Shown: positions 23,467 to 36,035, counted from the stretch's first letter. The stretch: 64,000 bases of DNA from Stemphylium vesicarium (GCA_004380135.1 QXCR01000064.1:62001-126000), one strand, 5' to 3'. Notes: generated from the sequence alone by a model not told the origin. Numbers and translations: made by a program.

Positions 23467-24355
23467 TTATAGTCCCTTCTTTCCCTTGGCCCTCTCCTCG
23501 TCCCTCTTCTGGTAGATCATGGCGGTGAATGGGTCCTCCCACCTGCATGCGATAGAGTATGCAGTCATGACCAGCCCAGTAAGGAGTATGCCAGCGGGCT
23601 TTCCATACCAGATTGCCGTGGCCAAGAAAGACATGGCGGAACCGTGGTACATGGGAGAACCGGAGACGTTGAAGGGGAAGGTGGTGACGGGATCGTCCAT
23701 GAGAATACCGAAGTAGTCGCCGAGGTAGGTACCAGTGACGCCGAGCGCCCACATGGAGGTCAAGACGAGGGTATTACCCGTCAGGAAAAGCGGGATCGCG
23801 GAGTACTTGATTGCGGGAGAGAGGAGCATGGGGTGTGTGGGTTGCTCTGCAAGGGCTTCATTGTAGCTGGGTGTTGTCAGTAATTGAAGTTTACAGTAAG
23901 GAAGCAAGACCTAGAGGCGGCGTTCCGGGCTCTGTACGTACAGGTAGTCGCGGAATATACCCAGTGAGAAGATGGTTCCAGCAAGCGCATAGCAACCAAG
24001 CCGTGAGTTACCACCGAAAAGCTTGGTGATGACCTTGTTGTGGTATTCTAATGTTGTTCAGTCTGTGCCAACTTATCTTGCCCCATGGCTTTCCTGCAAT
24101 TGCCATCCTCGGCTCTGGCATTGGCTGCGGGCATGAAGGATAAATTACGTACCTTGCTGTGCCGCAATGCTATAAAAATCATCAGTAAATTTCAAACATA
24201 ATAAATGGCAACAACTCACTTCCAGAAAGTAGGGTTGAACGCAATGCTGGCCGCAGATACTGTTGCCTAGTCAGTTGTCGCATCCACAAGTAGGGAGCTT
24301 ATTAGTTGTACTCACTCCACAAGCTGGGCTTGCTGAAGTCAATGTATTCAGTCAT
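23467..24355 (-). CDS. opi3: phospholipid N-methyltransferase Opi3 (PEMT)
   Basis: Opi3 catalyses the last SAM-dependent methylations from phosphatidyl-monomethylethanolamine to phosphatidylcholine in the ER membrane. Exons on the minus strand are 24355-24316, 24259-24220, 24169-24153, 24047-23942 and 23866-23467, giving 200 residues, the usual length. Exon 3 is a 17-nt microexon. The joined N-terminus reads MTEYIDFSKPSLWISAAS, then NPTFWNIAAQQEYHNKVITK and GCYALAGTIFSLGIFRDYLY. Exon 5 carries the conserved GDYFGILM, FNVSGSPMYHGSAMSFL and YGKPAG segments, with glycines typical of SAM binding in this family. RWEDPFTAMIY, a C-terminal family mark with paired acidic residues, follows. Four membrane helices fit. 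Five small exons in 0.9 kb make this gene easy to miss. Confidence 0.95.
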
Positions 24356-24830
24356 GATGGCGGATGTTGTGAGATTGGTCGTGGGCGAACGGGACTGAGA
24401 CAAAAACAAAGGAAGAGGTCGCCAGAGCTTCGTGTTGAGAAGGATGTGGGGGATGTTGACAGCTTGCCTAGCATGTGTTGGTCGGCAGTTCGCCCGCTAG
24501 CGAGACGTCATAGCTCCGCACAGCATGAACCGCGCTTCGCGGACGAACCATCCGAGGTCTGTGGAGTACATCACGTGGAACTTGTGGGGACTCAATTTGT
24601 GATCATGTCATTTCTTTAACACATGCCTATAGAGGCATCCGTAGCGCAAGGTATTCAGCCATGCGCAGTTTATGCTGCGGGGTATACCAGATGTACTTGC
24701 AATAGAAAAACCAAAACGCCAATCCTCTTTGCCGACATTACACTGCCCTTTTTAAAAAAGACCGATTCCCACCTCTTCAATCCTGCTCTATCTGTCGCCA
24801 AGAGCGCAAAGCCGCAGGCCGTAGCTTCAA
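24356..24830. promoter_or_regulatory. opi3 upstream region with an E-box
   Basis: This is the 475-bp region upstream of opi3 and downstream of the permease gene. A CACGTG at 24572-24577 lies about 220 bp before the opi3 start. In yeast, phospholipid genes are controlled by bHLH factors through CANNTG-type elements, so a similar role is possible. Only the hexamer itself is seen. Confidence 0.3.
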
Positions 24831-26472
24831 TTACAAGCCGTTGTCAGCGCACGTGAACGGTCCGCCGAATCCATCAGCCTTATATCCATCGATGATAGAT
24901 TGTACAGTCGCGTAGGTTCCAGCCGTCAGGAACAACAGACCAATGAGGCAAAGTACGATGTTGAAGAAAAAGGCAAAGTATCCGCGGAAACCACGTGTCT
25001 TCCAGAAGTTCGGTCCATACTTCTCCGAGCGAAGTTGAAAGTACGCAGCACCCCAGAAGATGAACCCGAAGAACGAGTCGAAAAGCGAGCTCATGAGTGA
25101 GAGCAAATCGGAGAAGAAGGGAATAACCTCGGCGATGATGAAGGCCAGGACCCAGAGTACTGCGAGGATTGCGGTCCATGTGAGCCATCCAGTAACGGTG
25201 TGACCAGTCCTGTGACGGGAGGTGGGACCGTGAATGCGGAAGAGTACAAAGCGGGCAGTGACCGAGGCGTACAAGACACCAAGGAAGATGATGGTGGGTA
25301 CCATGAATGTAAAAGACACCTTCTTGTAGACTTCGTTGGAAATCGAGCCGAACGCGGGCGATGTCATGTAGTTGGTGCCAGTGTAGCCATACACAACACC
25401 TCCTACTAAGCTGAAGACGAGAACTTCGCAGATGGTAACAGCCCAAAGCGCCTTGGGGAAGTCCTTGGGCTCTTTCATCTCAGCGATGAAGCTGGGAAGA
25501 GTAATTTGACCGATGAAGGTGTAAGAAATGTTCATAAAAGCACTCATTCCGAGTACGAATGTGGTACCGGCCGGAGGAACAGCGTAGATCTCGAGCTCAC
25601 CCTTACTCGGGTAGCCTGCAGGCTTTCCATCGACACCAGAGAAAGCTGCGGCGAGGATGACGGAGACAAAGGTGAAGCCAGCGGAGGCACTCGCTAGAGT
25701 GGCAAGAGTGTTGAAGGTACGTGGGAGGGAAGCAAAGAACGAGATGATGGCGGTGATGGCGGCAAAGACGATGGTGCATGTGCCGTGTCCAGTGATAGTG
25801 TTCCACCACTTAGCGCCCACGAGGCAGTGCAGACCCATGATGAAGACATCTGGAGTAATGTTAGTAAAAAGACGCTATTAGAATCACTTCGACATCGCGT
25901 CGAATGGATTGTATGGCAACGTACTGTTCAGGACAAACATTATCGCGGTGACATAGAACGCCCATTTCTTGTTCCAGAAGAGCATTTGGCCAATGTCGCA
26001 GACATCACGAATCTGGGGGTGGCGCATGCAGAATTCCCTGGGGTAGTGTAAGAGTGGGGATGCTGTTAGCGGATGTGGAGGGTCCTTACCATGTGGTTAA
26101 CGACGTGTACAGAACCAGGCCAGCAATGACAAATGTCAAAATCAACCCTGGAACGAGACCAAGAATGGAGTAGGACCAGGGGAAAGACATGATGGCCAAG
26201 CAGATGTACTCGGAGAACAACAGAGCTGCCGTCTTTTGCCAGCTGCAGGTGCGGTACTTGATGGCATTGTTGGCTTCGAGTTCGATCTGCCTGCCAATGG
26301 TGATGCTCGCATCAGATTCGGCGTCGTTGGGGGGCGTCGTGATTCCCCCAGCGGCAGCGGCCTCTGGATCATAGTTCTTCTCTTTCTCGTAGGCAACCTT
26401 TTCGTTGCTGCTTTGGCTGGAATTGTCGGTTGGTGAGGCCGCCTTGCGACCGAAGATGCCCTTCAACGCCAT
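24831..26472 (-). CDS. amino acid permease, Mtr-like (AAAP family)
   Basis: This is a plasma-membrane amino acid transporter of the AAAP family. It resembles the neutral and aromatic amino acid permease Mtr of Neurospora. Exons on the minus strand are 26472-26090, 26037-25925 and 25849-24831, giving 504 residues. The start is the ATG at 26472; the frame is open further but without an earlier ATG. A polar cytosolic N-terminus of about 75 residues is followed by RTCSWQKTAALLFSEYICLA and FPWSYSILGLVPG, the usual opening of the transport domain. Next come EFCMRHPQIRDVCDIGQMLF and NNVFIMGLHCLVGAKWWNTI across the splices. About eleven hydrophobic segments follow, including AFMNISYTFIGQITLPSFIA with the core proline-containing helix. 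The substrate range is inferred from similarity only. Confidence 0.9.
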
Positions 26473-29007
26473 TTCAGGCAACGGATACACCTCTTGTAGG
26501 GTGTATAGTAGAAAGCGCGACGGGATGTGGCTTCCGGGAGCATTAATTGCGCAGGTACAATGTGGATAGACCGGTGTCGAAGTGGATTGAACAAAGGATT
26601 GACAGACCCGGCACGCGGATCGTTAAATATGCTGCGGGGGCAAAGTGATAGCGGGTGCAGGGTGTAGCTCAAAAGCGTAAGCTATGAGAGGTGGTGCTGG
26701 GATGGCTAGTCTAACGCTTGCGGGGGGTTGAGAGTTCGGTGAAGGCGAACAAGGAAGGCACGAGAGTGGAGACGCTGCTGGCCTGTTGGCGCCCCCCGAG
26801 TTCCATCACGGCCTATGAAGGCTCGCACAGAACACAGCCGCTCCTCACGCTATGACCGCGACACTGCAACCTCACCCGCGCTCACGCTATGAAATCTCAG
26901 TTGAATCCTGTCGACTCGCGGCCGCAAATCGCATCTCGGCCCAGCTTCGACGAGAGTGACGTCGTAAGGCATGATCCGCTCTCTACGAAACAATTTTCCT
27001 TCGCGGCAAAATTCTTCGGATGAACCTTTGCACCCGCGCGAGCACCACGTACCCGGCTGTCCAGAATTCACTACGTCACTCGCCTATCATTACTGGCAGT
27101 TGAGCGGATCCTTACAATACCTTGCCCATAGATTCAGTCATCCGCCACACCCTCTCCAACGTCGGCAGCCCGTTGTGCGCGGCTCAAAAAGCGACACATC
27201 CAGCTTGATGTCACTGTGGCGCCCACTAAGCAATTCCGCTAAGCTCCCATTCCAAGGCCACCGGCAAGGTAAGCTCGACTTGGCTTGCTTAGCTTACGCG
27301 ATAACGTGGGCAAATCGCGGCGACCAAGCCTCGCCAATTTTCCGGGAGGAACAAGGGATTCTTCCCACTTTGCTTGACTAGATTCATTATCAGCCGGACA
27401 TCCTGCCGAGTTATCCATCCTCCACCTTTATCCTACCCACCGGACAAGTTATTCTTGCACGCCTCATGAATACCTGTCATGTCGTAGGGGTACACTTTTG
27501 CTGCAGGGCAACAGTCCGCTATCAGGTCAGCCGTGGGCGTCTCTCCGACTATCCCATTTCGAACCGCCCTCGCCGCAGAATCCTCGCAGATCCGAACGTG
27601 CAGCTGGCCAGACGACTGGAAACACACCGGTGAACGTGTGTGCCTATGGCTAATTCGCTCGCCAGATTGCGTGATACCCTGCACTTTGTGTCTGGGCGCT
27701 GATCGCTGGCTTGGCATGTAGTCAGAAGCAGCCATCTGACGCGCATGCATCACCGGATATCGGTCCATGGGTGCACCAGATAGCCGCCCTCGCACGAGAA
27801 TGAGGAAATGCACTCGAGTTAATTTTTTGTAGATTCACAACCCATCGAGAAGATAACCCGTTGAACCCTTTGGTGCCGTCGACAGTACGCAGGGGTATAC
27901 AAAGCACCCGACCACCCGACCGATAGGCCGACAACGTTTGCTCCACGCTGTGCGGAGAACGCATGAGGTCTTCTAGGAGTATGCTGGTTCTACCGAGCCA
28001 GCTGTTGGGTTTGCGATCCCTACACTGAGCCTATAGAGAAGCGCAGAGACGCCAGTGTCTACATTGCTATTCTACCCCAGCTACTGGTAGTCTAATCATC
28101 CCTCACAGCCATGACCATCTTCACCAGGAAGTTGCTTATTATGAAAGGACCAGCCTTATCTGTCAAGGCAAATCGCCTTACCGAATCGGGTTCTACTTTC
28201 CACGGACGGGAAGATAGAACATCGTGACATTCCGCAGCATGGTTTCCCCGCAATATGTCAAATAATCGCCTAGTAGAACAACCAAGTCTGTTAGACGCGC
28301 ACATGAGGGACCCTTTGCGGACTATCCCACAGGGGGCAAGCTATCGGCTAAGCCATGCGGTCCCTGGTAATCGGGGCGGAATACTATTATTGCTAGGATC
28401 TAGTACCCAGCCCGCCTGTGACCTGACCAAGCAGGAAGGACAAACCATATCCGGGGAACAAAAAGCAATGCCTGCATACTGAGTTATCAATCGGGCTCTT
28501 ACGATAAGGATGTGGAAACACCGTTCAGACTGCATGGAATGGCGTCCGGCGTCGAAGGAGGACTAAGTATTGCGTACTAGCGGAACCGCATGCGTGGCTG
28601 TGATCTGCGTCCCAAAGGGCTTGCGTAATCTTTCGCTTCTTTGCAAGACAGTTAGGCAGCGCACTGTCTTTGCTACATATGAGGACTATAGTAGTGGTTG
28701 CCCCGTGAAATCAGCTGCTACGGTATTGAAGTTCCCGACAGAATAAGAATCGCCGTGATTGTACTCTAGTTTGTCATGGATTTGGTAAGATTATAAACGG
28801 CGATTCGACAAAACAATCTTCATATAGAGAGCCATAGGCGTGTCCAGCACTGAAGAACGTAAATTCTCAAGAGCAAGAAACGAACTTCAAATGAGATTCC
28901 CCGTCTATGCAACACTTTTACGCGACCCAATATCTTGACATACACTCGCTTGCATTTGACCACCACAAACGCCCTACTAATAATCACACGTATTACCTAC
29001 CAACCAC
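26473..29007. other. 2.5 kb region without a confident gene
   Basis: This is upstream of the permease gene and downstream of the pseudokinase gene, so the right part holds a 3' region and the left part a promoter. The open frames on both strands are at most 136 codons and have no recognisable motif. A short direct repeat TCACGCTATGA occurs near 26845 and 26881. I see no tRNA, terminal repeats or transposase remnants. It could hold a non-coding transcript or a decayed element. Confidence 0.45.
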
Positions 29008-32000
29008 TCAAATCAAGCTATCGCCTCCACTGCCCCATTTCATCTGCTGCTGCTGCGTCTTCTGTTGCTGCTGACTCTGTGTCTGCGCCCTTAAACTCGC
29101 CATACTATTATTCATACCCATGCCCATACCGCTCCCCGAGCTCGCCGTCCTACTGCCCATTCCCGGTGGCGGCGCGATACTAAACGTGCCTGGCGCCGGT
29201 TTCATAGGCGGCGGCGCAATGTTAAACGACGAGTAAGGAGACTGAGACTGTGCAGGCGGAGGCGCTATCGTGGGGAAACTCGACATCGAAGATGTGTTTG
29301 TGTTTGTTGTAGTAGATGAGGTACCGCCCCATGCGTTTGAAGAAGATCCACCTGCTTTGCTCCAATCTATACCGGCGTTTTGTGATGGGTTGTTGTAGGA
29401 GGGTGTTGTTGTGGCCGTGTTGGAAGACATCATGCTGCCCATGTTCATACCGGGTCTTGATTGCTGTTGGGATTGGGTATAGGATGAGCTGCCGATACCT
29501 GGGTTTGCAGCACTCAGAGCAGGGAACGATGAGTTCAGTGTGTTGAGCGTGTTGTCGGGTGTGACGGAACGGCCCTGTGGTTTCGAGGCCGAGAGATTTG
29601 TCTGTGGTGGCGGAGACACTGGAGGGGTGGACCATGAGAAGGTCGGGGCTGGCGACGCGTTGTTTGATCTTGTGCGGTTGTTCGACGGTCGCGAGGGGAG
29701 CATCGTAGACGAGGCAGCGGATGCTGGTGCATTTGCCCATGGGTCACCGCCGAGCATGTCTGTGCCCCCGGACGATCCTTGCTGTCCGCCACGTACGAGC
29801 GCTTCAAAGTCTGTGTCTCCGTTGCCGTTGCTGGTGTCGAAGCCGTTGCTGGTAGATGGACCTCCAAATGTCATGAACTCGTTACGTGTCGTCGCTGATG
29901 AGCTGTTCGCACCCAACTCTTGGAGTTTACGGGTCTGCTCGTTCTCTACGCGTGCTGATGTCGTCTTGATGAGGCTCATGTACGCTTGAAATTGGGGAAG
30001 GTTGAGTAGGGGTCCCAGGCTGAATTGCCACAAGATGGGCAAGATGTCCATGGCTAAGAAATCGCTGTCGACTTGGTGGCTGATTGCCTTGAAGACATCT
30101 AGCGCAGCCATCTGTAAGGGTTAGCCTCTTGTATTATAACCTACCTTGTTGAGCTTACCATAACTGCGGGCTCCTTGGTTTTTATGCCACGAAGCAGCGG
30201 GACAATTTTCTCTTGGATGGTGTACTTGTCGAGGATAGACACGTTTGAGCTTTTGGCCTTGGGTGCTGCTACAACACCAGTCAGACCATCGCTTTGAAAG
30301 TCATCCTGTTGCTCATTTCCACCACCACAGAGAGTCTTGAATGCCTCCAAACCCCGTATCTTGATACCCATACTACTCGTCTTTGCAAAGATACTAGCGA
30401 TAACGGGGAACAGCTCATTCTTAACGGTGGAAAAGTCGAGTATCGGTAAGACGATAGGCAGTGTGCGTAGGGCGGCATCGACTAGCGAATGTGTTGGAGA
30501 TTCGAGGGCGTAGTTAATGATGGGAAGGATATCGTCCTTGAACTCCTTGCCACTGGAGTTGTCGGCGGCGATCTGCATGTTCTCAAGTAGTACCATAAGT
30601 CCGGCTTCTTTCAAACTGTCCCTTTCTTGGCCTGGTACTTTTGTGCTTGTTGCCCCAGCATTCAAAAAGGTCTCTCGTAATTTGGGAATCACCTTTTCCG
30701 TGAAAGCTCGTTTGCCAGATGGAAGCATAGTGACTATCTTGAACACATTCTGTAGTATCAGAGTGAGCAGTTCACGATCCTTCATCTCCTCGAGCAAAGC
30801 GGGAAGTATCTTCTTGTCCAGTACAGACTTGGGAAATTGGTTCAAAATGCGCGGTAGGCCCTTCATGAATTGCGACTTTTCGTTAGGAGTCTTCGCTGGA
30901 AGCGAGTCGAGGAAGCGAATCGTGGACACCAGGATGTTGTCGAAATATTGTGCTTGTTGAAACTCTCGCGCGTCCAAACGCTGCGCAGGCCTTCTTGTAA
31001 TCAAGCGGTCTAGGACACCATTGCTGACGTCTCGTGGCAGGGGTTGCGAAGACATGAAGTTGTTGGCTTTACTTGGAACTGAAGACGACGACGAGAAAGC
31101 TCGCTTGTATGAGGACGAGCTTCCGTTGAAGTCTAACGGGCTCTTGTGCGGCGAGTTGTAGAGTGCGATGATGAGCATGCCTAGGCTGAACATGTCTGCA
31201 GCTGGAGTGATGTTGTTATCCATTACGAAATCGGGCGACGAGTAATCGATGTTGAGTTGAACGTATCGTGGTAGGCGCGCGTCGTAGTTGAGGACTTCGG
31301 AGAGCGAGATGGGTGTTACTGACGTTGGCTTCGTAGAGTTCTCAGGAGGCGTCGAGAAGCCCAGACCTGATATCTTCCAGTCAGACTGTCACGATGATCA
31401 GTAAGCCGCTCTCAAGGTACGTATGGCATTACTACTACCTACTTTGGCGTTGATAAAGATAGCCTCAGGTGTCAGGTTGGCGTGAACCAAGCCGGCGCTC
31501 TCATGTAAAAACTCCAGGCCCTTTGCGATTTGCAGCAATCCCTTTTGTATTTCAAGTTCATCAATCTCGAGTTCGCGCCTGCGCTTTTGGCCGTCCGCTT
31601 CTTCAACGACGTATCGGCTGCGACGTCCCCCTACACCACCGGCCTTTTCTTGCTCATCCTTGTCCAGTAGCAAGCCAGCGAGGGAGGCTGTGACAGGCTC
31701 CGTGGCGAACATGAGGCCACCGCCGCGAGTCTCCTCAACAGGCTCGGCCAGTTCCAGGACGCTTGGGTGCCGTAGTCTGGCAAGCGAGCTGGCCTCTTTC
31801 TTGAGCCGCTCGACTACCTCTTCATGCGCCCGCTTGAGCCCTGAGGCGGCAGAGCGACCACCGAAGCCGGCGCCGGCCGGTGGTTCCAGCGACTTCTTCT
31901 CGAAGACAAAGACAGAGGCGGCCTTGCCGGTCGACTTCTTCTTCGCATCGTATATCTTCCATGGGCCCGAGTAGGACGTGGGCTGTGGGCTTAGGGTGTA

Positions 32001-32048
32001 GTTGCTCGAGATGTTCGAGGTAAAGGACTTCAGGGCGTTGGAGAACAT
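29008..32048 (-). CDS. SCY1-like pseudokinase (SCYL2/Ppk32 type)
   Basis: SCY1-like proteins are catalytically dead kinases with HEAT-type repeats that work in clathrin-dependent Golgi and endosomal traffic. Exons on the minus strand are 32048-31443, 31385-30159 and 30111-29008, giving 978 residues. The N-terminus (MFSNALKSF, then SGPWKIYDAKKK) is typical of the SCYL2 branch. The catalytic loop reads LVHANLTPEAIFINAK, lacking the HRD aspartate. The magnesium motif DFG is replaced by ISGLGFS, so phosphotransfer is unlikely. HEAT-like helices fill about residues 330-650. The last 330 residues are rich in Ser, Asn, Gln, Gly and Pro, with one DPW motif (GGDPWANAP) and a Gln run near the end. The family is well supported; the direct partners are not known from sequence. 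Confidence 0.92.
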
Positions 32049-32670
32049 GGTGCTGGTGGTCTATTCGCCCGCGCGGCGATGTCGTGGGTATAGAGCGAGG
32101 GCGTCATGGACTGTGATTGCGTGGGGCGTGTTTGTATGCGCGCGAGATGTGAGACTGACAGGTGGAAGTGCCGAGAGATCAGGGCATCTCGGACAGCGTC
32201 TCTCTTTCCGCACGACGTCTCGCGATGATGGCCAGTTGTCTGGGCTCCTAGCGGATCATCAGGGTAGGAAAGTCAATTGATAGTCGAGGCCAAGTGTTAG
32301 CGACCGACCCACGCGTGCTGTGGAGAAAACCATGGTCGGGGGCATGTTAGTCTCCCGCGCCTGCATGAAATGAATGCACGCAGCGTGAATGCCGCCGCCC
32401 GCACCAACCATGCCACGGAATACGCGAATACCCTCAGATATCCGCCTTGGTAGCTATCAGTGTGTCTACTGCGCCCTTTCGGAATTCTCACAGCCGTGGG
32501 CCCGAGCGTGATTGGGCATGACTGTTCGCGACGTCGTGTAGGGGCTCCGATGTCTCCAGGCCGCGGTCAGCTTCGGTTTTGTAGTACAAAACAATAATAT
32601 CCTCGAACCCACCACTTGCTCCATCACCCATCCACGCCCTACTCTCTCGGCTTGTACAGCATACCTCACA
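32049..32670. other. divergent promoter of the pseudokinase and BCAT genes
   Basis: This is a 622-bp spacer between two divergent start codons. I see no further gene, repeat or RNA. Confidence 0.5.
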
Positions 32671-34080
32671 ATGCTCTCGCGGCCATCTTCACGATTGCTT
32701 TCCTCGCTGTCCCATTGCGCCTTCCGTTCGCCTGTAGCACCGCTCAGCGCCTCGCTGCGATGTCGGACCCAGAGGCCGTACAGCATACATGCTGATGAGT
32801 CGGTCGGCGAGAAGATTCGGGATATTGATCCTACGAAGCTCTCCATCACCAAGACGACGACGCCAAAGGACTTGCTGCCTCCAGAGGAGCTCATCTTCGG
32901 TCGTACTTTCTCAGGTAATAGCTCCAGCAGCAGTGTAGTCGGTATCTGACGCCCAATCTCAAGACCACATGCTCTCGCTCGAATGGACTGCTACCCAAGG
33001 ATGGCTGCCAGCACGCATCACGCCCTACCAGAATCTGAGTCTCGACCCCGCGACCTGTGTCTTCCACTATGCCTTTGAGTGCTTCGAGGGCATGAAGGCC
33101 TACAAGGACAAGAGCGGCAACATCAGGCTGTTCAGGCCTGATAAGAACATGGCAAGATTGAACAAGTCTTCGGCACGAATTGCATTGCCCAACTTTGACC
33201 CGGATGCTTTGATCGAGCTCATTGGCAAGTTTGTCAAGGCGGATGAGCGATTCGTCCCCGAGTAGGTTCAGACACGACTAATGTCTGCGCTATACAGACG
33301 GCTAACTACATGACAGTGCGCGAGGATACTCTCTCTACCTTCGCCCCACGATGATCGGTACTCAGCGCACCCTCGGCGTAGGCCCTCCGGCTTCTGCACT
33401 GCTTTACGTGATCGCTTCGCCCGTTGGACCATACTACCCCACCGGCTTCAAGGCTATATCGCTCGAGGCTACCGACTACGCTGTACGGGCATGGCCAGGA
33501 GGTGTCGGAGACAAGAAGCTTGGTGCCAATTATGCGCCTTGCATTGTGCCGCAGATGCAGGCTGCTAGCCGTGGATTCCACCAGAACCTATGGTTGTTTG
33601 GCGAAGAGGAGTACATAACGGAGGTCGGCACTATGAATCTGTTTGCAGCAATCAAGAACAAGGAGACGGGCCAGCCCGAGCTGCTTACTGCGCCGCTTGA
33701 TGGGACCATCCTGGAGGGTGTCACACGCGACTCCATCCTTGAGCTGGCGCGGGAGCGATTGGAGCCCAAGGGCTGGAACGTGTCTGAGCGCAAGTTCACC
33801 ATGAAGGAGGTAGCTGAGGCTGCCCAAGAGGGGCGCATGATGGAAATCTTTGGCGCGGGTACCGCTGCCATTGTCGCTCCCGTGCGAAAGATTAGCTGGA
33901 AGGGACAGCTTGTCGATTGCGGGCTTGAGGACCACGTCGAGGCAGGCCCAATTGCGCAGCAAATGAAGGAATGGATGGAGGCGATCCAGTATGGTGACGA
34001 GGACCACCCATGGAGGTATGAAGGCTGCAATTATCACAGGGATGCATTCGCTGACACACAACAGTTACAAAGTAGTATAG
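32671..34080 (+). CDS. bat1: branched-chain amino acid aminotransferase, mitochondrial type
   Basis: This is a PLP-dependent enzyme that interconverts leucine, isoleucine and valine with their 2-keto acids. Exons are 32671-32914, 32964-33261, 33317-34015 and 34065-34080, giving 418 residues. The last exon adds only SYKVV-stop; the join restores the usual HPWSY ending, whereas reading through gives an unrelated tail. The N-terminus (MLSRPSSRLLSSLSHCAFRS) is a good mitochondrial presequence. Motifs are FECFEGMKAY, RLFRPDKNMARLNKSSARIA and YSLYLRPTMIGT. GGVGDKKLGANYAP carries the PLP lysine, followed by EVGTMNLF, LDGTILEGVTRDSIL and EIFGAGTAAIVAPV. All catalytic parts are intact. A cytosolic isoform elsewhere is expected in fungi. 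Confidence 0.95.
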
Positions 34081-34508
34081 AGGATGGCATGTGGAGCTAT
34101 AGAGTGATGCGAGCAAGAATAGAAAAACACGTCTCTTCCAGGAGATTTTTGAAAATAAATAAAAATTGAATGTGCCTCAAAGTGAGAGTCGATGTAGCGA
34201 CTGGTGTTGTGGTGATGATGGTGATGGTGGGGTAAATGCGCGGTGTGCCTGCATGACGTTCTCAGGGCGTTGCAGGCTAGTCCAGTGGTGGCTCCCAACC
34301 TCGCTCCCACGCTGTCTTGCACGCTGTTTCAGCTCTCACATACACGCCCGGCGCATACCGACTCTTGCCAATTGCCAGTCCAGAGCTGCGTCGCTCGTCG
34401 TCGAGCCTACTGGCAACCACTCGCAACACCTCCCACCGCATTCCCACCATGCTGGCCGACGCGCTCTGCCGCTTGGCAGCTGATGTTCCCAAAACAAGCC
34501 CACACAGG
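34081..34508. other. intergenic between BCAT and the HMG-box gene
   Basis: This is a short spacer in tandem orientation. The frame of the HMG-box gene is open upstream to about 34317, with one in-frame ATG at 34449, so part of this could be coding. A GATGGTGATG-type short repeat lies at 34210-34230. Confidence 0.4.
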
Positions 34509-35487
34509 ATGCAGCAACTCACAAGCCTCGTGCGTCGCACGCTCCTCGCTCCCAATGCCGCCCACCCCGCCGCCGCCCTCTCACGTGCTTACGCGTCTGC
34601 CTTCTCTGCCACTCGCTCGTATGCCACCACGACGCGCGAAACCAAACCCACGGCCACGGTGAAGAAGACGGTCAAGGCCGAAGCTGCCGCGAAGCCCGCG
34701 CCCAAGAAGGCTGCATCCGCCAAGAAGCCAGCTGTAAATAAGACGGCCGTGGCAAAGAAGCCGGCTGCTAAGAAGAAGAAGAAGAAGAAGACGGCGGTAA
34801 AGAAGCCAGCTGCTAAAAAGAAGAAGGCGCGAGGACGTGCCAAGAAGGTGCTGACGGAAGAAGAGAAGGAAAAGGCTAAGATCCGGCAGTATCGCATCAA
34901 GGCCCTGAGAGAGCCTACGTCTCCGCGACCCGTATCAGCCTACAATGTCTTCCTCGGTGAAATCACTGCCGCGAAACCCGAAGGTGTTTCCTCAATGTCC
35001 GTCGTTAAAGGAGCCGTCGACAGGTTCAAGAACCTGACCCCCACTGAGCTTGAGCACTACAACCAAGTCGCCCGTCAGAGGAGTGAAGCCAGGAGGGCCG
35101 AATATCAGAAGTGGATCCAGAGCCACACCCCGCTCCAGATCAGAATCGCCAACATTGCCCGTGCCACGTTGCGAAGAAAGTTCGCCGATCAAAAGCATGG
35201 CCCTGCCCATACTGCCAAACTCCTAGATGACCGACATGTCAAACTCGCCCCCACTGGCTATATTCTCTTCTTCAAGGGCAGACACGCCAGCGGCGACATG
35301 AAGAACATCAAGACCGTCGATGCAACTAAGCTCATTGCTAGCGAGTGGAAGGCATTGAGCCCTAGCGAGAAGAAGGTTCGTTTTGAGAAGAATCATGATG
35401 AAATCCACGCTGACAAAAGTATAGAAATATCAAGACGAAGCCAAGGCTCTGAAGCAGCAGCAGCAGGAAGAAGCAGCCGCTGCTTAG
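34509..35487 (+). CDS. HMG-box protein, probably mitochondrial nucleoid (Abf2-like)
   Basis: This is a DNA-binding protein with two HMG boxes. Exons are 34509-35375 and 35425-35487, giving 309 residues. The N-terminus (MQQLTSLVRRTLLAPNAAHP) followed by Arg/Ser-rich sequence looks like a mitochondrial presequence. An in-frame ATG at 34449 would add 20 residues and hide it, so 34509 is preferred. Residues about 50-125 are a Lys/Ala/Pro-rich, histone H1-like tract with a run of eight lysines. HMG box 1 spans about residues 138-208 (RPVSAYNVFLGEIT). Box 2 spans about 245-305 and is completed by the small second exon (LSPSEKKKYQDEAKALKQQ). The protein ends Gln/Glu/Ala-rich. Layout fits Abf2/TFAM-like packaging proteins; a nuclear role cannot be excluded. 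Confidence 0.85.
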
Positions 35488-36035
35488 TTCTTCCGGATTA
35501 CATGATCCACGCTGCACGCGAACCAATCCGCTACAGCGTCTCCGGTACTCTGAACCACAGAAATTTCCTTTGTCGATTACGACGGAGTCTCGATGACACT
35601 GTATTTGTCTAGTCTGGATACTAGACATGGTTTGGTGTCCTTCAGGTCATGTCGAGGAATGATAACAGCTTGTAGCACATACATGTTCGCTTAATCAGTT
35701 ATGCTTTTTCTCAATCCCTCCTCTTCGTCACCACTGGCTGGAACCTATGGAGTGATGTCCCGTGCGAATGCAGCTAGCGCGCTTTTCCCTTATCTCTACG
35801 CCCTAGCCGCCATATGCAAGCCCAGCATGCTTGGCCATGCCACAAACAATCCCCAGGATACAGCAACACGTTCTTCCGCGGCAGATAAGCGTGCATTCGG
35901 AGATGCTTGACTGCGTCATTGACTAGGGTTCTCTTACGCCTTCCATATCCCTGCCCTCGAGATGGATAAGTTTACAGATCACGACAGCTACAGCCTCCCT
36001 TGAACTCTGTCTTCCCCACCTGATAAGATAAGAAG
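35488..36035. other. intergenic with CLC gene promoter
   Basis: This spacer lies between tandem genes. It holds the HMG gene 3' end and the CLC gene upstream region. Nothing further was recognised. Confidence 0.45.

Noticed and set aside
32915..32963. Reading through the first BCAT intron as coding
   Set aside because: It meets a stop (TATCTGA region) and breaks the family sequence; splicing restores RTFSDHMLSLEW.
34016..34167. Longer BCAT C-terminus from the unspliced frame
   Set aside because: The tail is unrelated to the family, while the 49-nt intron restores the usual HPWSY ending.
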